From: Mycolicibacterium bacteremicum
GTDB lineage: Bacteria; Actinomycetota; Actinomycetes; Mycobacteriales; Mycobacteriaceae
Reading direction: 5' to 3'
DNA: 64,000 nt
Assembly (NCBI RefSeq): GCF_002086115.1
Contig: NZ_MVHJ01000002.1
Span: 62,001-126,000 of the forward strand
Shown here: piece by piece, positions 34,316-43,368 of the stretch
Layout of the letters: each line of letters starts with the position of its first letter
Numbering within the stretch: the first letter of the stretch is position 1
The notes under the pieces: generated by a model
Told to the model about the DNA's origin: nothing
The model's database searches: none
The model's input: only the letters and a program-made list of their open reading frames with translations
Translations under genes and position numbers: made by a program

Positions 34316-35341
34316 TCAGAACCCGGAGCCGTGCACCTCGTGGCCCGGGTTCTCCACCATCAACCCGCGGTAGGCATCCTCGACCGTGTGCCCGTGGTTG
34401 ATGACCCCGTCGACCTCGCGGGCGATCGGCATGTTCAGCCCGTACTTCTCGGCGAACTCCATGATCACCGAGGCGGCCTTGACCCCCTCGGCGACCTGAT
34501 TCATCGCCGCGATGATCTCCTCGACGGTCTTGCCCGAGCCGAGTTGCTCACCGACGTGCCGATTACGGCTGCGCTGCGAGGTGCAGGTGACGATGAGGTC
34601 GCCCATACCCGCCAGCCCGCCGAAGGTGTCGCGGTGCCCGCCCATCGCGACCCCGAGCTTGGACATCTCCGCGACCGCGCGGGCCATCACCATGGCGCGG
34701 GTGTTCTCGCCGATGCCCAGCGAATAGCCCATACCCACGGCGATGGCGTAGACGTTCTTGAGGGCACCTGCCATCTCGACGCCGACGACATCGTCGGTGG
34801 TGTAGGTGCGGAAGCGCCGGGTCCGGAACAGCCCGGCCAGGTTCGCCGCCAGATGCTGGTCGGGCATGGCCAGCACGGCCGCCGCGGCATACCCTTCGGC
34901 GACCTCGCGGGCGATGTTGGGCCCGGCCAGGATTCCGGCCGGGTGGCCCGGCAGCACCTCGTCGACGATCTGGCTCATCCGCATGTTGGTGCCCTGTTCG
35001 AGGCCCTTCACCAGGGACACCACCGGCACCCACGGACGCAGCTCGCGGGCCAGTTCGATCAGCACCCCACGGAAACCGTGCGACGGCACGCCCATCACGA
35101 TGACGTCCGCGCGCTGGGCGGCCTCGGAGAAGTCGGTGGTCGCCTGCAATCCGTCGGGTAGCACGCACTCGTCGCCGAGGTACCGCGTGTTGCGGTGGTT
35201 GTCGTTGATGTCCTTGGCGGTCTCCTCGGAGCGGACCCACTGCAGGGTCGGCCCGCGCCGCGCGCAGATGGAGGCGACGGTGGTTCCCCAGGAGCCGCCG
35301 CCGAGGACAACGACGTTCGGTTCGCGCTGTGCAGGTGCCAT
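34316..35341 (-). CDS. gpsA: Glycerol-3-phosphate dehydrogenase [NAD(P)+] GpsA
   Basis: A 341-residue enzyme, equal in length to GpdA1/GpsA (Rv0564c). NAD(P) motif VVVLGGGSWGTTVA (10-23), the substrate loop VVSLVKGLEQGTNMRMS, the catalytic lysine in ALKNVYAIAVGMGYSLG, and the C-terminal GMGDLIVTCTSQRSRNR. It makes sn-glycerol 3-phosphate for phospholipids. ATG 35341 (MAPAQREPN) is chosen over the longer start at 35389, and a TACGCT -10 element lies 6 bases upstream. Confidence 0.94.
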   Translation of the reverse strand: MAPAQREPNVVVLGGGSWGTTVASICARRGPTLQWVRSEETAKDINDNHRNTRYLGDECVLPDGLQATTDFSEAAQRADVIVMGVPSHGFRGVLIELARELRPWVPVVSLVKGLEQGTNMRMSQIVDEVLPGHPAGILAGPNIAREVAEGYAAAAVLAMPDQHLAANLAGLFRTRRFRTYTTDDVVGVEMAGALKNVYAIAVGMGYSLGIGENTRAMVMARAVAEMSKLGVAMGGHRDTFGGLAGMGDLIVTCTSQRSRNRHVGEQLGSGKTVEEIIAAMNQVAEGVKAASVIMEFAEKYGLNMPIAREVDGVINHGHTVEDAYRGLMVENPGHEVHGSGF

Positions 35342-35347
35342 CCGGTC

Positions 35348-35353
35348 AGCGTA
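35348..35353 (-). promoter_or_regulatory. -10 element of gpsA
   Basis: On the minus strand TACGCT, 6 bases before ATG 35341; TANNNT match. Confidence 0.4.
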
Positions 35354-35653
35354 TTGCGGTGGCGGTACCGCTGACCGCGACTTGCGCAACTCGCCTGGCC
35401 GGCGGCTCGGTCACCGCCATCGATAAGTTAATGACTGTGCGGTGGCGTGGCGGTTTCCGCAGGATCGGCATTCCGACGCTATGAGGGGACTCAGAACACT
35501 ATTTGCTGGGCCCTGCTACGCTGCCGACACGAAATATGTGAATGAAAATTCTTCAAATCATTGACGACGATGAAACGTCGGCTATACCGTGCCAACCACC
35601 GCTGGTGATGGGTCAGGGCGTGGCCGTGCAGCGGTGTCGGGGAGGGATCAACT
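35354..35653. other. Spacer between gpsA and the mce operon
   Basis: No gene is supported here. The part 35500-35580 is AT-rich for this genome and holds an inverted pair AATGA (35541-35545) and TCATT (35558-35562), plausible as an operator for the operon. No exact KstR motif is seen. A GGAGGG (35641-35646) ribosome site ends the spacer. The mce promoter is expected here, but no convincing -35/-10 pair is seen. Confidence 0.4.
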
Positions 35654-36505
35654 TTGCGCGAGCGCGTCACCGGTGCGGGCAACGGACTCGGCGAGGCCGG
35701 GGACTGGGCCGGTGGGTACGTCAAGCGCCACCCGATCGCATCACTGCAGACGGTGGGCGATCAGTTCGTCCTCGGCGTCCGCACCATCCAGCACCTGTTC
35801 GTCGACCTGTTCACCGGGCAGTTCCAGTGGCAGGAGTTCGTCCGGCAGGGTGCGTTCATGGCCGGCACCGCCGTGGTGCCCACCGTGCTGGTGGCCCTGC
35901 CCATCGGGGTCACGCTGTCCATCCAGTTCGCGTTGCTGGCCGGCCAGGTCGGCGCGACATCGCTGGCCGGTGCGGCCAGCGGTCTCGCGGTCATCCGGCA
36001 GGCCGCCTCGCTGACGGCCGCCATCCTGATGGCGGCCGCGGTCGGCTCGGCGATCACCGCCGACCTCGGCTCGCGCACCATGCGCGAGGAAACCGACGCC
36101 ATGGAGGTCATGGGCGTCTCGGTGATCCGCCGGCTCGTGGTCCCGAGGTTCGCCGCCGCCGTCATGATCGGCGTCGCGCTGACCGGTGTCGTGTGCTTCG
36201 TCGGCTTCCTCGCCAGCTTCCTGTTCAACGTGTACTTCCAGAACGGCGCGCCGGGCAGCTTCGTGGCGACGTTCGCCTCCTTCGCCACCACCGGCGACAT
36301 GGTGGTGGCGCTGGTGAAGGCGGTGATCTTCGGTGCCATCGTCGCCGTGGTGTCCTGCCAGAAGGGATTGTCGACCGCGGGCGGACCGACCGGGGTGGCC
36401 AACTCGGTCAACGCGGCGGTCGTCGAGTCCATCCTGCTGCTGATGGTGGTCAACGTCGTCATCAGCCAGCTCTACATCATGCTGTTCCCCAGGGTCGGTC
36501 TCTGA
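35654..36505 (+). CDS. yrbEA: YrbE-A/MlaE-type permease of the Mce system
   Basis: A 283-residue DUF140/MlaE permease with about five to six membrane helices and the conserved loop REETDAMEVMGVSVIRRLVVPR. It pairs with YrbE-B to form the membrane channel of the Mce lipid importer, energised by the shared ATPase MceG encoded elsewhere. The start is TTG 35654: GGAGGG lies 7 bases upstream, which decides the start despite the rare codon. First gene of a tightly packed ten-gene operon. Confidence 0.93.
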   Translation: MRERVTGAGNGLGEAGDWAGGYVKRHPIASLQTVGDQFVLGVRTIQHLFVDLFTGQFQWQEFVRQGAFMAGTAVVPTVLVALPIGVTLSIQFALLAGQVGATSLAGAASGLAVIRQAASLTAAILMAAAVGSAITADLGSRTMREETDAMEVMGVSVIRRLVVPRFAAAVMIGVALTGVVCFVGFLASFLFNVYFQNGAPGSFVATFASFATTGDMVVALVKAVIFGAIVAVVSCQKGLSTAGGPTGVANSVNAAVVESILLLMVVNVVISQLYIMLFPRVGL

Positions 36506-36506
36506 C

Positions 36507-37364
36507 ATGGCGGCCACGACCTATGTCCCGAAGCTGTTGGCACCGTGGAAGACGATGGGCCGGCGGACCGCGACGCCGTTCCTGCGGCTCGGCCACATGG
36601 TGGTCTTCTTCTGCCAGGCGATCGCCGCCGTTCCCCTCGTACTGCGGCACTACCGCAAGGAATTCGTGCGGCTGCTCTCGGATGTCACCTGGGGCAACGG
36701 ATCTCTGGTGGTCGGCGGCGGAACCGTCGGGGTGGCCGTCGTGCTCGGTGTCACCGTCGGCGCGCTGGTCGGTATCGAGGGCTACAACTTCCTGGACCTG
36801 CTCGGCCTCGGCCCGGCAACCGGCATCATCTCGTCACTGGTCAACACCCGCGAATTGGCACCCATCGCACTGTCATTGGCGTTCGCCACCCAGGCGGGGT
36901 GCCGGTTCACCGCACAGCTGGGCGCCATGCGGATCGCCGAGGAGATTGACGCCCTCAACGCCATCGCGATCCGGCCGATCCCGTACCTGGTCACCACCCG
37001 GTTGATGGCCGCCACGGTGGCCACGGTTCCGCTGTATGTCGCCTGCCTGGCGGTGAGTTACCTGACGACCCAGATCGTGGTGCTGGTGATCAGCGGCGGG
37101 TCCGACGGCTCCTACATGCACTACTTCTCGCTCATGCTGTCCGGGCAGGACATCGTCTACTCGCTGATCAAGGCGGTGATCTTCGTCTGGATCGCCTCGA
37201 CGATCCAGTGCTACTTCGGCTTTTACGCATCCGGCGGCCCGGTCGGCGTCGGCGTCGCCGCCGGACACGCCATGCGGGCCGCCATCACCGTGGTGATCCT
37301 GGTCAACATGCTGCTGACCATGGCGCTGTGGACGGTCGATTCCGGCGCACGGTTCGGAGGTTAG
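36507..37364 (+). CDS. yrbEB: YrbE-B/MlaE-type permease of the Mce system
   Basis: A 285-residue MlaE-family permease with the loop AEEIDALNAIAIRPIPYLVTTR and a GPVGVGVAAGHAMR segment near the end. Partner of YrbE-A in the inner-membrane complex. It starts one base after the previous stop, so it is translationally coupled. mceA starts at the next base after its stop. Confidence 0.93.
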   Translation: MAATTYVPKLLAPWKTMGRRTATPFLRLGHMVVFFCQAIAAVPLVLRHYRKEFVRLLSDVTWGNGSLVVGGGTVGVAVVLGVTVGALVGIEGYNFLDLLGLGPATGIISSLVNTRELAPIALSLAFATQAGCRFTAQLGAMRIAEEIDALNAIAIRPIPYLVTTRLMAATVATVPLYVACLAVSYLTTQIVVLVISGGSDGSYMHYFSLMLSGQDIVYSLIKAVIFVWIASTIQCYFGFYASGGPVGVGVAAGHAMRAAITVVILVNMLLTMALWTVDSGARFGG

Positions 37365-38978
37365 GTGAGCAACTCCCTGGACATGGACGGCCGCGGCCCG
37401 TCGGACACCCAACTGTTGGTCTGCGGGATCGCGGTGGCGGTGGTCGGCGCACTGGTGGCCGGCCTCCTGCTGATCAAATCGACCGGACGGCTCGAGCCCT
37501 ATGTCCGTGTCGTCGCCGCGCTGCAGAATGTCGGTGACGGCCTGCCGCAGCGCTCCGACGTGAAGTACCACGGGCTGCTCGTCGGCATGGTCGAGGCCGT
37601 CACTCCGGCCACCCACGGCCGGCCCAATTACGTTGACATCAACCTGGATCCGACCTACGCCGGGGCCATCCCCGGCACCGTGACCGCACGGGTCGTCCCG
37701 AGCAACGTGTTCGCGGTGTCCTCCGTGCAACTCGTCGACAACGGACCCGGGCCGGCGATAAGGGCCGGTGCGGAGATCGCCGAGGACACCGAACTGCCGA
37801 CGGTGCTGTTCCAGACCACCATCAGCAAGCTGCGCGACATCCTGGCCGCGACCGGGCGCGGCCGGGAGGACAAGACCATCGGCGTGCTGGCGGCGGTCAA
37901 CGCGGCGACGGAGAACCGGCGCACCGAACTGCTGGCCGGTGGTGCCCAACTCAACAGGCTGATCGACCAGCTCGACGCGATCGTCGACACCGAACCCGAC
38001 GACACCACGGTCTCCGCGCTGATCGATGCCGCGAACGGGTTGGCGCAGACCGCACCGGAACTGGTGGACTCACTGCACAAGGCCGTGGCGCCCATGCAGA
38101 CCCTGGTGGAACAGCGTGCCCAACTCACCTCGCTGATCAACGGCGGAATCCATACCGTCGGCACCACCCACACCGCGCTGAACAACCACACCGACCGACT
38201 CGTCGAGATCACCAAGGACCTGACGCCGGTGCTGGGGCAGCTCGCCGAGACCTCCCAGCACTGGGTGCCCGCGTTCGTCAAGCTGAATCAGCTGTCCGAC
38301 AAGTTCTTCGAGCATGCGTGGCTGGGTGAGCACGATTTCGGCAACATGCGGATCAACCTGTCCTTTACGCCGAGTCACACCTACACCCGCGCCGACTGCC
38401 CGCAGTACGCCGGGCTCAAAGGTCCCAGCTGCTTCACCGCGCCGCTGGTGCCCACCCGGCCCGAACTACCCGATGTGCTGCTGCCCCAGAACTACCAGCC
38501 ACCCGCGGACCTGGCCCCGCCCGCGGGCACGGCGGTCGGTCCGAACGGCAATCTGATGGCCGTCGGACCGCCGCTGATCAACACCGACCCGAATCTCGCG
38601 GACCCCAATCCGCCGTTGCCGCCGTGGATGGCACCGTCACCACCGGTGCCGCTGACCGCGAATCCCGCACTGGTGCCGGTACCTCCGCCGCCGGTGCTGC
38701 AGTCACCGCTGGCCCCGGTCGCGGGTGCGCCACCGCCGCAGGGATCGACCGGTGACGGCCGCACCGCGCCACCGCCGGCCGGCGGCCCGTCACCAGCGCC
38801 GCCCGGTGCTGCCGAGGCTGCACCGGCCTCGTTCGGCGGCAATGTCGGTCCGGTCGGCAGCACGCAGGAGCGCGACATCCTGAGCGCAGCCATCGGCCAA
38901 CCCGCCAGTACGGCAACGCAACTGCTGCTCGGCCCGGTCGCGCGGGGCACCACGATCTCGGTGGGAGGAGGATCATGA
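37365..38978 (+). CDS. mceA: MceA-type protein, long proline-rich tail
   Basis: A 537-residue Mce protein. One N-terminal membrane helix (about 17-39), the MlaD/MCE domain at about 45-125 (YVRVVAALQNVGDGLPQRSD; VKYHGLLVGMVEAV), a long helical region to about 320, then a Pro-rich tail at about 375-500 (TNPNLADPNPPLPPWMAP-like runs and PPPPVLQ). Mce proteins form a hexameric lipid tunnel across the envelope. The tail is long for an A subunit, most of which are 400-450 residues. GTG 37365 directly follows the yrbEB stop. It overlaps mceB by four bases. Confidence 0.92.
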   Translation: MSNSLDMDGRGPSDTQLLVCGIAVAVVGALVAGLLLIKSTGRLEPYVRVVAALQNVGDGLPQRSDVKYHGLLVGMVEAVTPATHGRPNYVDINLDPTYAGAIPGTVTARVVPSNVFAVSSVQLVDNGPGPAIRAGAEIAEDTELPTVLFQTTISKLRDILAATGRGREDKTIGVLAAVNAATENRRTELLAGGAQLNRLIDQLDAIVDTEPDDTTVSALIDAANGLAQTAPELVDSLHKAVAPMQTLVEQRAQLTSLINGGIHTVGTTHTALNNHTDRLVEITKDLTPVLGQLAETSQHWVPAFVKLNQLSDKFFEHAWLGEHDFGNMRINLSFTPSHTYTRADCPQYAGLKGPSCFTAPLVPTRPELPDVLLPQNYQPPADLAPPAGTAVGPNGNLMAVGPPLINTDPNLADPNPPLPPWMAPSPPVPLTANPALVPVPPPPVLQSPLAPVAGAPPPQGSTGDGRTAPPPAGGPSPAPPGAAEAAPASFGGNVGPVGSTQERDILSAAIGQPASTATQLLLGPVARGTTISVGGGS

Positions 38979-40033
38979 TCCGGTACCGCGGCGCGCTGAT
39001 CGGATTGTCGCTGTTCATGGTGGTCTCAGTGACACTGACCTGGCTGGTGTACGTGACCCTGCGCCGCGATGTGGCCGGGCAGACGGTGCCCTACGCGGCG
39101 GTCTTCACCGACGTGTTCGGTCTGCGGGAAGGCGATGACGTCCGGATGGCCGGCGTCCGCGTCGGCCGGGTCGAGAAGGTCGAACTGCAGGGCAGCAACG
39201 CCCGGGTGGCCTTCGTCGTGCAGGCAGACCAACAGGTGCTGGGCAACACCGTCGCGTCGGTGACCTACCAGAACATCGTCGGACAGCGCTACCTCGGCCT
39301 GTCGCTCGGTGCCGTCGGTGATCCCGGTCCGCTGCCGGCCGGCAGCACCATCCCCGTCGAGCGCACCGATCCGTCGTTCGACGTGGGCACGCTGCTCAAC
39401 GGGTACGAGCCGCTGTTCAGCGTGCTCAACCCGCGCGATGCGGACAACCTGACCAAGGGCGTCATCGCATCGCTGCAGGGCGACGACGCGTCGATCGTCG
39501 CGCTGGTCGACCAGACGGCCCAGCTGACAGAGGCGTTCGCCGGCCGGGACGAAGAACTCGGCGACGTCATCACCGACCTGAATCTGGTGGCCTCCAATCT
39601 GGCCGCCCACAACGCCGAGCTCGACCACGTGATCGGTCAGGCCCGCACCCTGGTCAGCACCTTCGATGCCCGCAGGCCCGAACTCATCGACTCGATGGGC
39701 TCCATCTCCCGTGTCGTCCGACAACTCTCCGTGGTCGCCGACGACGTCTACCCGTCGCTGAACGAGCTGGTGGTCCGCCAACCAGGTTTCGCCGCGCACC
39801 TGGTGACCATCGAGCCGCAACTGGCGTTCACCGGAGCGAATCTGCCGTTGCTGCTCAAGGGTTTCGCCCGGATCACCAACGAAGGCTCCTATGCGAACAC
39901 CTACGCCTGTGACCTCAACGCCACCGGATTCTTCCCGGGCCTCAACGACGTGACCCCGATCATCGTCGCGGCGGCCACCCCCGGGAACAAGACGGCCTAC
40001 ACCCCCCGCTGCAGGAACATGGCCAATGGGTAG
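38975..40033 (+). CDS. mceB: MceB-type protein
   Basis: A 352-residue Mce protein with N-terminal helix (about 9-28), the MCE domain (VFTDVFGLREGDDVRMAGVR; VGRVEKVEL) and helical coil to the end. C-terminal CDLNATGF and YTPRCRNM cysteines may form a disulfide. ATG 38975 has a GGAGGAGG site inside the end of mceA. Subunit B of the Mce hexamer. Confidence 0.92.
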   Translation: MIRYRGALIGLSLFMVVSVTLTWLVYVTLRRDVAGQTVPYAAVFTDVFGLREGDDVRMAGVRVGRVEKVELQGSNARVAFVVQADQQVLGNTVASVTYQNIVGQRYLGLSLGAVGDPGPLPAGSTIPVERTDPSFDVGTLLNGYEPLFSVLNPRDADNLTKGVIASLQGDDASIVALVDQTAQLTEAFAGRDEELGDVITDLNLVASNLAAHNAELDHVIGQARTLVSTFDARRPELIDSMGSISRVVRQLSVVADDVYPSLNELVVRQPGFAAHLVTIEPQLAFTGANLPLLLKGFARITNEGSYANTYACDLNATGFFPGLNDVTPIIVAAATPGNKTAYTPRCRNMANG

Positions 40034-41054
40034 GGCGAACAGGCGCATCCTGGAGAGCTACAGCCGACTGTGGCTCGGTGTCATCGCGATCGCCGTGGTG
40101 TCGGTCCTGGTGGGCGTCCTCATGATCGTCAGGGTCGCCGATGTCGGGTACACCAGCTACACCGCGCGCTTCCTCCAGGCCGCCGCGCTGAAGGTGGGCA
40201 ATCCGATCACGGTCGCCGGTATCCCGGTGGGCGAAGTCAAGAGCATGAAGCTGATGGGCGACCACGTCGAGGCGAAACTCGCGGTGCGCAATGACGTCTC
40301 CCTGGGCGCGGAGTCACGTGCGGTCATCAAGATCACGACGATCCTCGGGTCGCGGTACCTGGCCCTGGAACCCGCCGGGTCGGGGTCGCTGCCCGACCGG
40401 ACCTTCGCGCTGAACCGCACCGAGGTGCCCTACGACCTGCAGGAGGCGCTGGCCGATGTCACCACCACCTATGAGCAGGTCGACTCGGACAAGTTCGCCC
40501 AGACGCTGAGCGTGCTCGGCAAGCAGATGGCGGGGCTGCCCGCGGTGGTGCCCCAGGCATTGGCCAACACCCAGAAGCTGGCCAACATCATCGCGACCAG
40601 GCGTGACCAGCTGGGCAACCTGCTACAGACCACCGAGACGGTGGCCAACACGCTGCGGGCCCAGCAGTCGACCGTCGGCAGCCTGGTCCGCCAGGGCAAC
40701 ACGCTGGTCGGCGAGTTCGTCGCACGCCGCGCGTCCTTCCAGGCGATGCTGGCCGCACTCACCAGTCTGGTCGAGACGCTGAGCGGCATCATCATCGACG
40801 ACCGACCCGAACTGGAAAAGACATTGGTCAACCTGCGCGAACTGTCCGACCTGCTGGGCAAGCATGACGACCTGCTACGCAGCATCCTGCAGTCCGGGCC
40901 GGTCGCGCTGCGCGGGCTGGCCAACGCCACCGGCAACGGGAACGCCGCCGATATCAACGTGAGCAATGGGCTGCTGATCGATTCGTGGATGTGCGCCATC
41001 AGTGGCCGGGCAGAACAATTCGGCATGATCGAGTACTTCCAGGACTGCAAATGA
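40026..41054 (+). CDS. mceC: MceC-type protein
   Basis: A 342-residue Mce protein: membrane helix at about 15-37, MCE domain (YTARFLQAAALKVGNPITVA; GIPVGEVKSMKL), and a long coiled-coil-like helical region. Its C-terminus SWMCAISGRAEQFGMIEYFQDCK has two cysteines likely joined. It overlaps mceB by eight bases and mceD by four. Confidence 0.92.
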   Translation: MGRANRRILESYSRLWLGVIAIAVVSVLVGVLMIVRVADVGYTSYTARFLQAAALKVGNPITVAGIPVGEVKSMKLMGDHVEAKLAVRNDVSLGAESRAVIKITTILGSRYLALEPAGSGSLPDRTFALNRTEVPYDLQEALADVTTTYEQVDSDKFAQTLSVLGKQMAGLPAVVPQALANTQKLANIIATRRDQLGNLLQTTETVANTLRAQQSTVGSLVRQGNTLVGEFVARRASFQAMLAALTSLVETLSGIIIDDRPELEKTLVNLRELSDLLGKHDDLLRSILQSGPVALRGLANATGNGNAADINVSNGLLIDSWMCAISGRAEQFGMIEYFQDCK

Positions 41055-42163
41055 CGCGCCGTCGACTCGTGCTGCTCGCCACCTTCGCTGCGGTGCTGGC
41101 CCTGGCCGCGGGCGTCGTGGGCTGGTCCCAGCTCGGTGGCCGGTTCAACACCATCACGCTGACGGCTCAGTTCGACAGCGCCGCAGGCCTTTACGTCGGC
41201 AATACGGTTGCCGTGCTGGGCATGCCGGTCGGACAGGTCACCGCCATCACGCCGAAGGGAAGTTACGTCGAGGTCCAGTTCACCGTCGATGACGAAGTCA
41301 AGATCCCGGCAGACGCCCAAGCCGTGACGATCTCGAATTCGATCCTCACCGACCGCCAGATCGAACTCACCCCGGCCTACCGGGAAGGCCCGGTGCTGGC
41401 CGAGGGTGACACCATCGGGCTGAACCGGACGAAGACCCCGATCGAGTTCGCCAGGGTGCTCGACGTACTGGACAAACTGTCGGCCTCGCTGCGCGGCGAC
41501 GGACAGGGCCACGGACCGCTCGCCGACGTGGTCAACGCCAGTGCCGCCATCGCCGACGGCAACGGCCAACAGATGAAGGACGCGCTGGGCGCGCTCTCGG
41601 ATGCGCTGCGGATGAGCTCGGACCGCGGTGAGGTCACCGGCGACCAGCTCACCACCATCATCGGCAATCTCAGCTCGCTCATGCAGGCCGCCGCCGACAA
41701 CGATGCCACCCTGCGCGAATTCGGCTCCGGCGTGCGCCAACTCAGCCAGGTGCTGGCGGATGAGCACTTCGGCAACGGCACCACCGGCAAGAAGATCGAC
41801 GAGGTGCTCGCCCAGGTCGGTGAGGTGCTGCAGACCCACCGGGAAGCCATCAGAGCGATCGTCGCCAACGGTGACACGGCCATGACTACCCTGACCGAAC
41901 ACCAGCGCGATCTCGCCGAGTTCCTCGACCTCACCCCGATGACGCTGGACAACCTCTACAACATCGTGGACCGGACCAACGGTTCGGCGCGCGCACACGT
42001 GTTGGTGGACAAGGTGCTCTTCGACACCCAGACCGTCAAGGAGGTGTGCAACATGATGGGTCTGCGCCAGTTGGGTTGCAGCACGGGCACATTACAGGAT
42101 TTCGGACCCGACTTCGGGTTGTCCCACATCCTCGACGGCATGACGGCGATGGGGCAACGCTGA
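41051..42163 (+). CDS. mceD: MceD-type protein
   Basis: A 370-residue Mce protein: helix at about 6-24 (LVLLATFAAVLALAAGVVGW), MCE domain (ITLTAQFDSAAGLYVGNTVA; VLGMPVGQVTAI), helical region, and a C-terminal cysteine pair (VCNMMGLRQLGCS). ATG 41051 overlaps the mceC stop, so it is preferred over the in-frame start upstream at 40985. It overlaps mceE by one base (TGATG). Confidence 0.92.
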   Translation: MTRRRLVLLATFAAVLALAAGVVGWSQLGGRFNTITLTAQFDSAAGLYVGNTVAVLGMPVGQVTAITPKGSYVEVQFTVDDEVKIPADAQAVTISNSILTDRQIELTPAYREGPVLAEGDTIGLNRTKTPIEFARVLDVLDKLSASLRGDGQGHGPLADVVNASAAIADGNGQQMKDALGALSDALRMSSDRGEVTGDQLTTIIGNLSSLMQAAADNDATLREFGSGVRQLSQVLADEHFGNGTTGKKIDEVLAQVGEVLQTHREAIRAIVANGDTAMTTLTEHQRDLAEFLDLTPMTLDNLYNIVDRTNGSARAHVLVDKVLFDTQTVKEVCNMMGLRQLGCSTGTLQDFGPDFGLSHILDGMTAMGQR

Positions 42164-43368
42164 TGAACAGGCTGACCGGGCGGGTGCTGCCGCTGGCGCT
42201 GGCGGGGTGGCTGGCCACCGGCTGTGCCACCGAGGGTTTGGCCAGCCTGCCGCTGCCCGCACCCGGGTCGGGTGCCGGTGGCTACGCCATCACCGCGGTG
42301 TTCTCCAACGCGCTGAACCTGCCCGCCAACGCGAAGGTCAAACTCGCCGGAGCCGACATCGGGGAAATGGAGTCGATGGTCGCGCGCAACTACACGGCCG
42401 TCACCACCCTGCGGATCATGGACGGGGTTCAGCTGCCGCGCGGTAGCACCGCCGAATTACGTTCCGCCACACCACTGGGTGATGTGTTCGTCTCGATCCG
42501 TCCGCCTGTCGACGTCGACGCCGCCACTGGGCTGCTGCGTGACGGCGACACCATCGGACTGGGGTCGACGCAGGCCGCCGCGACGGTCGAGTCGCTGCTC
42601 AGTTCGGCTGCGGTCCTGGTCAACGGCGGCGCGGTCCGCAATTTCACCAACATCATCAACGGTCTCGGCAAGGCGACCGGTGATCAGGGCCAGGCCTTCG
42701 GCACGCTGATCGCCAAGACCAATCACACCCTGGGAACGCTCAACGGCCGCGCGGACCAGCTGTCCGAGGCCATGACGGCGACCTCGCAGCTGGTCGACCG
42801 GCTGGCCGAGAAGAATGATGCGCTCGGCGAGCTGATGGACGCGGCTGCGCCGGCCACCGAGACCCTCGCCGAGCACACCACCGACATCGCCGACCTGATC
42901 GTGCAGATCGGTGACACCACCGCCCAGCTGCGCAAGTTCCCCTCCATCGCGGGCACCGATACCAGCGGCCGCAGCGTGATCGGCGATGCGAACACGGTCG
43001 CCGGGGCGTGGAACGATGTCGCCCTCACCCCCGACGCCACCCTCTACAAGCTGAACAAGCTGATGCCGCCGTTCGTCAAATCAACTGCCAGTAATTCGAT
43101 CTCGACCCGCGCGAGCATCGACCGACTGGTGTTGGGCTCCATCCCGGACATCGGCTTCGCCGGCGACCCGGGCCTGCACGGTCCCAAACGGTATGACTGG
43201 CACAAGCTCGTCGGGAGCCTGCAGTACACCTTGCTGCGGCTGCAGGAGCGGGTGGTCGGCCGCGGCCCGGGCGTGCCCCAGCTGCCGGTCATCCCGAGCC
43301 CGACCGAACCCGGCCAGGTGCAGCCCGCGACACCAGCTGCCCCGCTGCCCGCGGAGGCACCCCGATGA
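42163..43368 (+). CDS. mceE: MceE-type lipoprotein
   Basis: A 401-residue Mce protein and the lipid-anchored member: signal peptide MNRLTGRVLPLALAGWLATG then C21. The MCE domain follows (YAITAVFSNALNLPANAKV; KLAGADIGEMESMV). The middle is a long helical stretch, and the end is rich in Pro and Ala (PTEPGQVQPATPAAPLPAEAP). ATG 42163 shares a base with the mceD stop. In other mce operons the E subunit is likewise a lipoprotein. Confidence 0.92.
   Translation: MNRLTGRVLPLALAGWLATGCATEGLASLPLPAPGSGAGGYAITAVFSNALNLPANAKVKLAGADIGEMESMVARNYTAVTTLRIMDGVQLPRGSTAELRSATPLGDVFVSIRPPVDVDAATGLLRDGDTIGLGSTQAAATVESLLSSAAVLVNGGAVRNFTNIINGLGKATGDQGQAFGTLIAKTNHTLGTLNGRADQLSEAMTATSQLVDRLAEKNDALGELMDAAAPATETLAEHTTDIADLIVQIGDTTAQLRKFPSIAGTDTSGRSVIGDANTVAGAWNDVALTPDATLYKLNKLMPPFVKSTASNSISTRASIDRLVLGSIPDIGFAGDPGLHGPKRYDWHKLVGSLQYTLLRLQERVVGRGPGVPQLPVIPSPTEPGQVQPATPAAPLPAEAPR

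Noticed and set aside
35354-35653. KstR operator at the mce promoter, which would mark the operon as mce4-like
   Set aside because: No TNNAACNNGTTNNA match was found in the spacer, so sterol control of this mce operon is not claimed.
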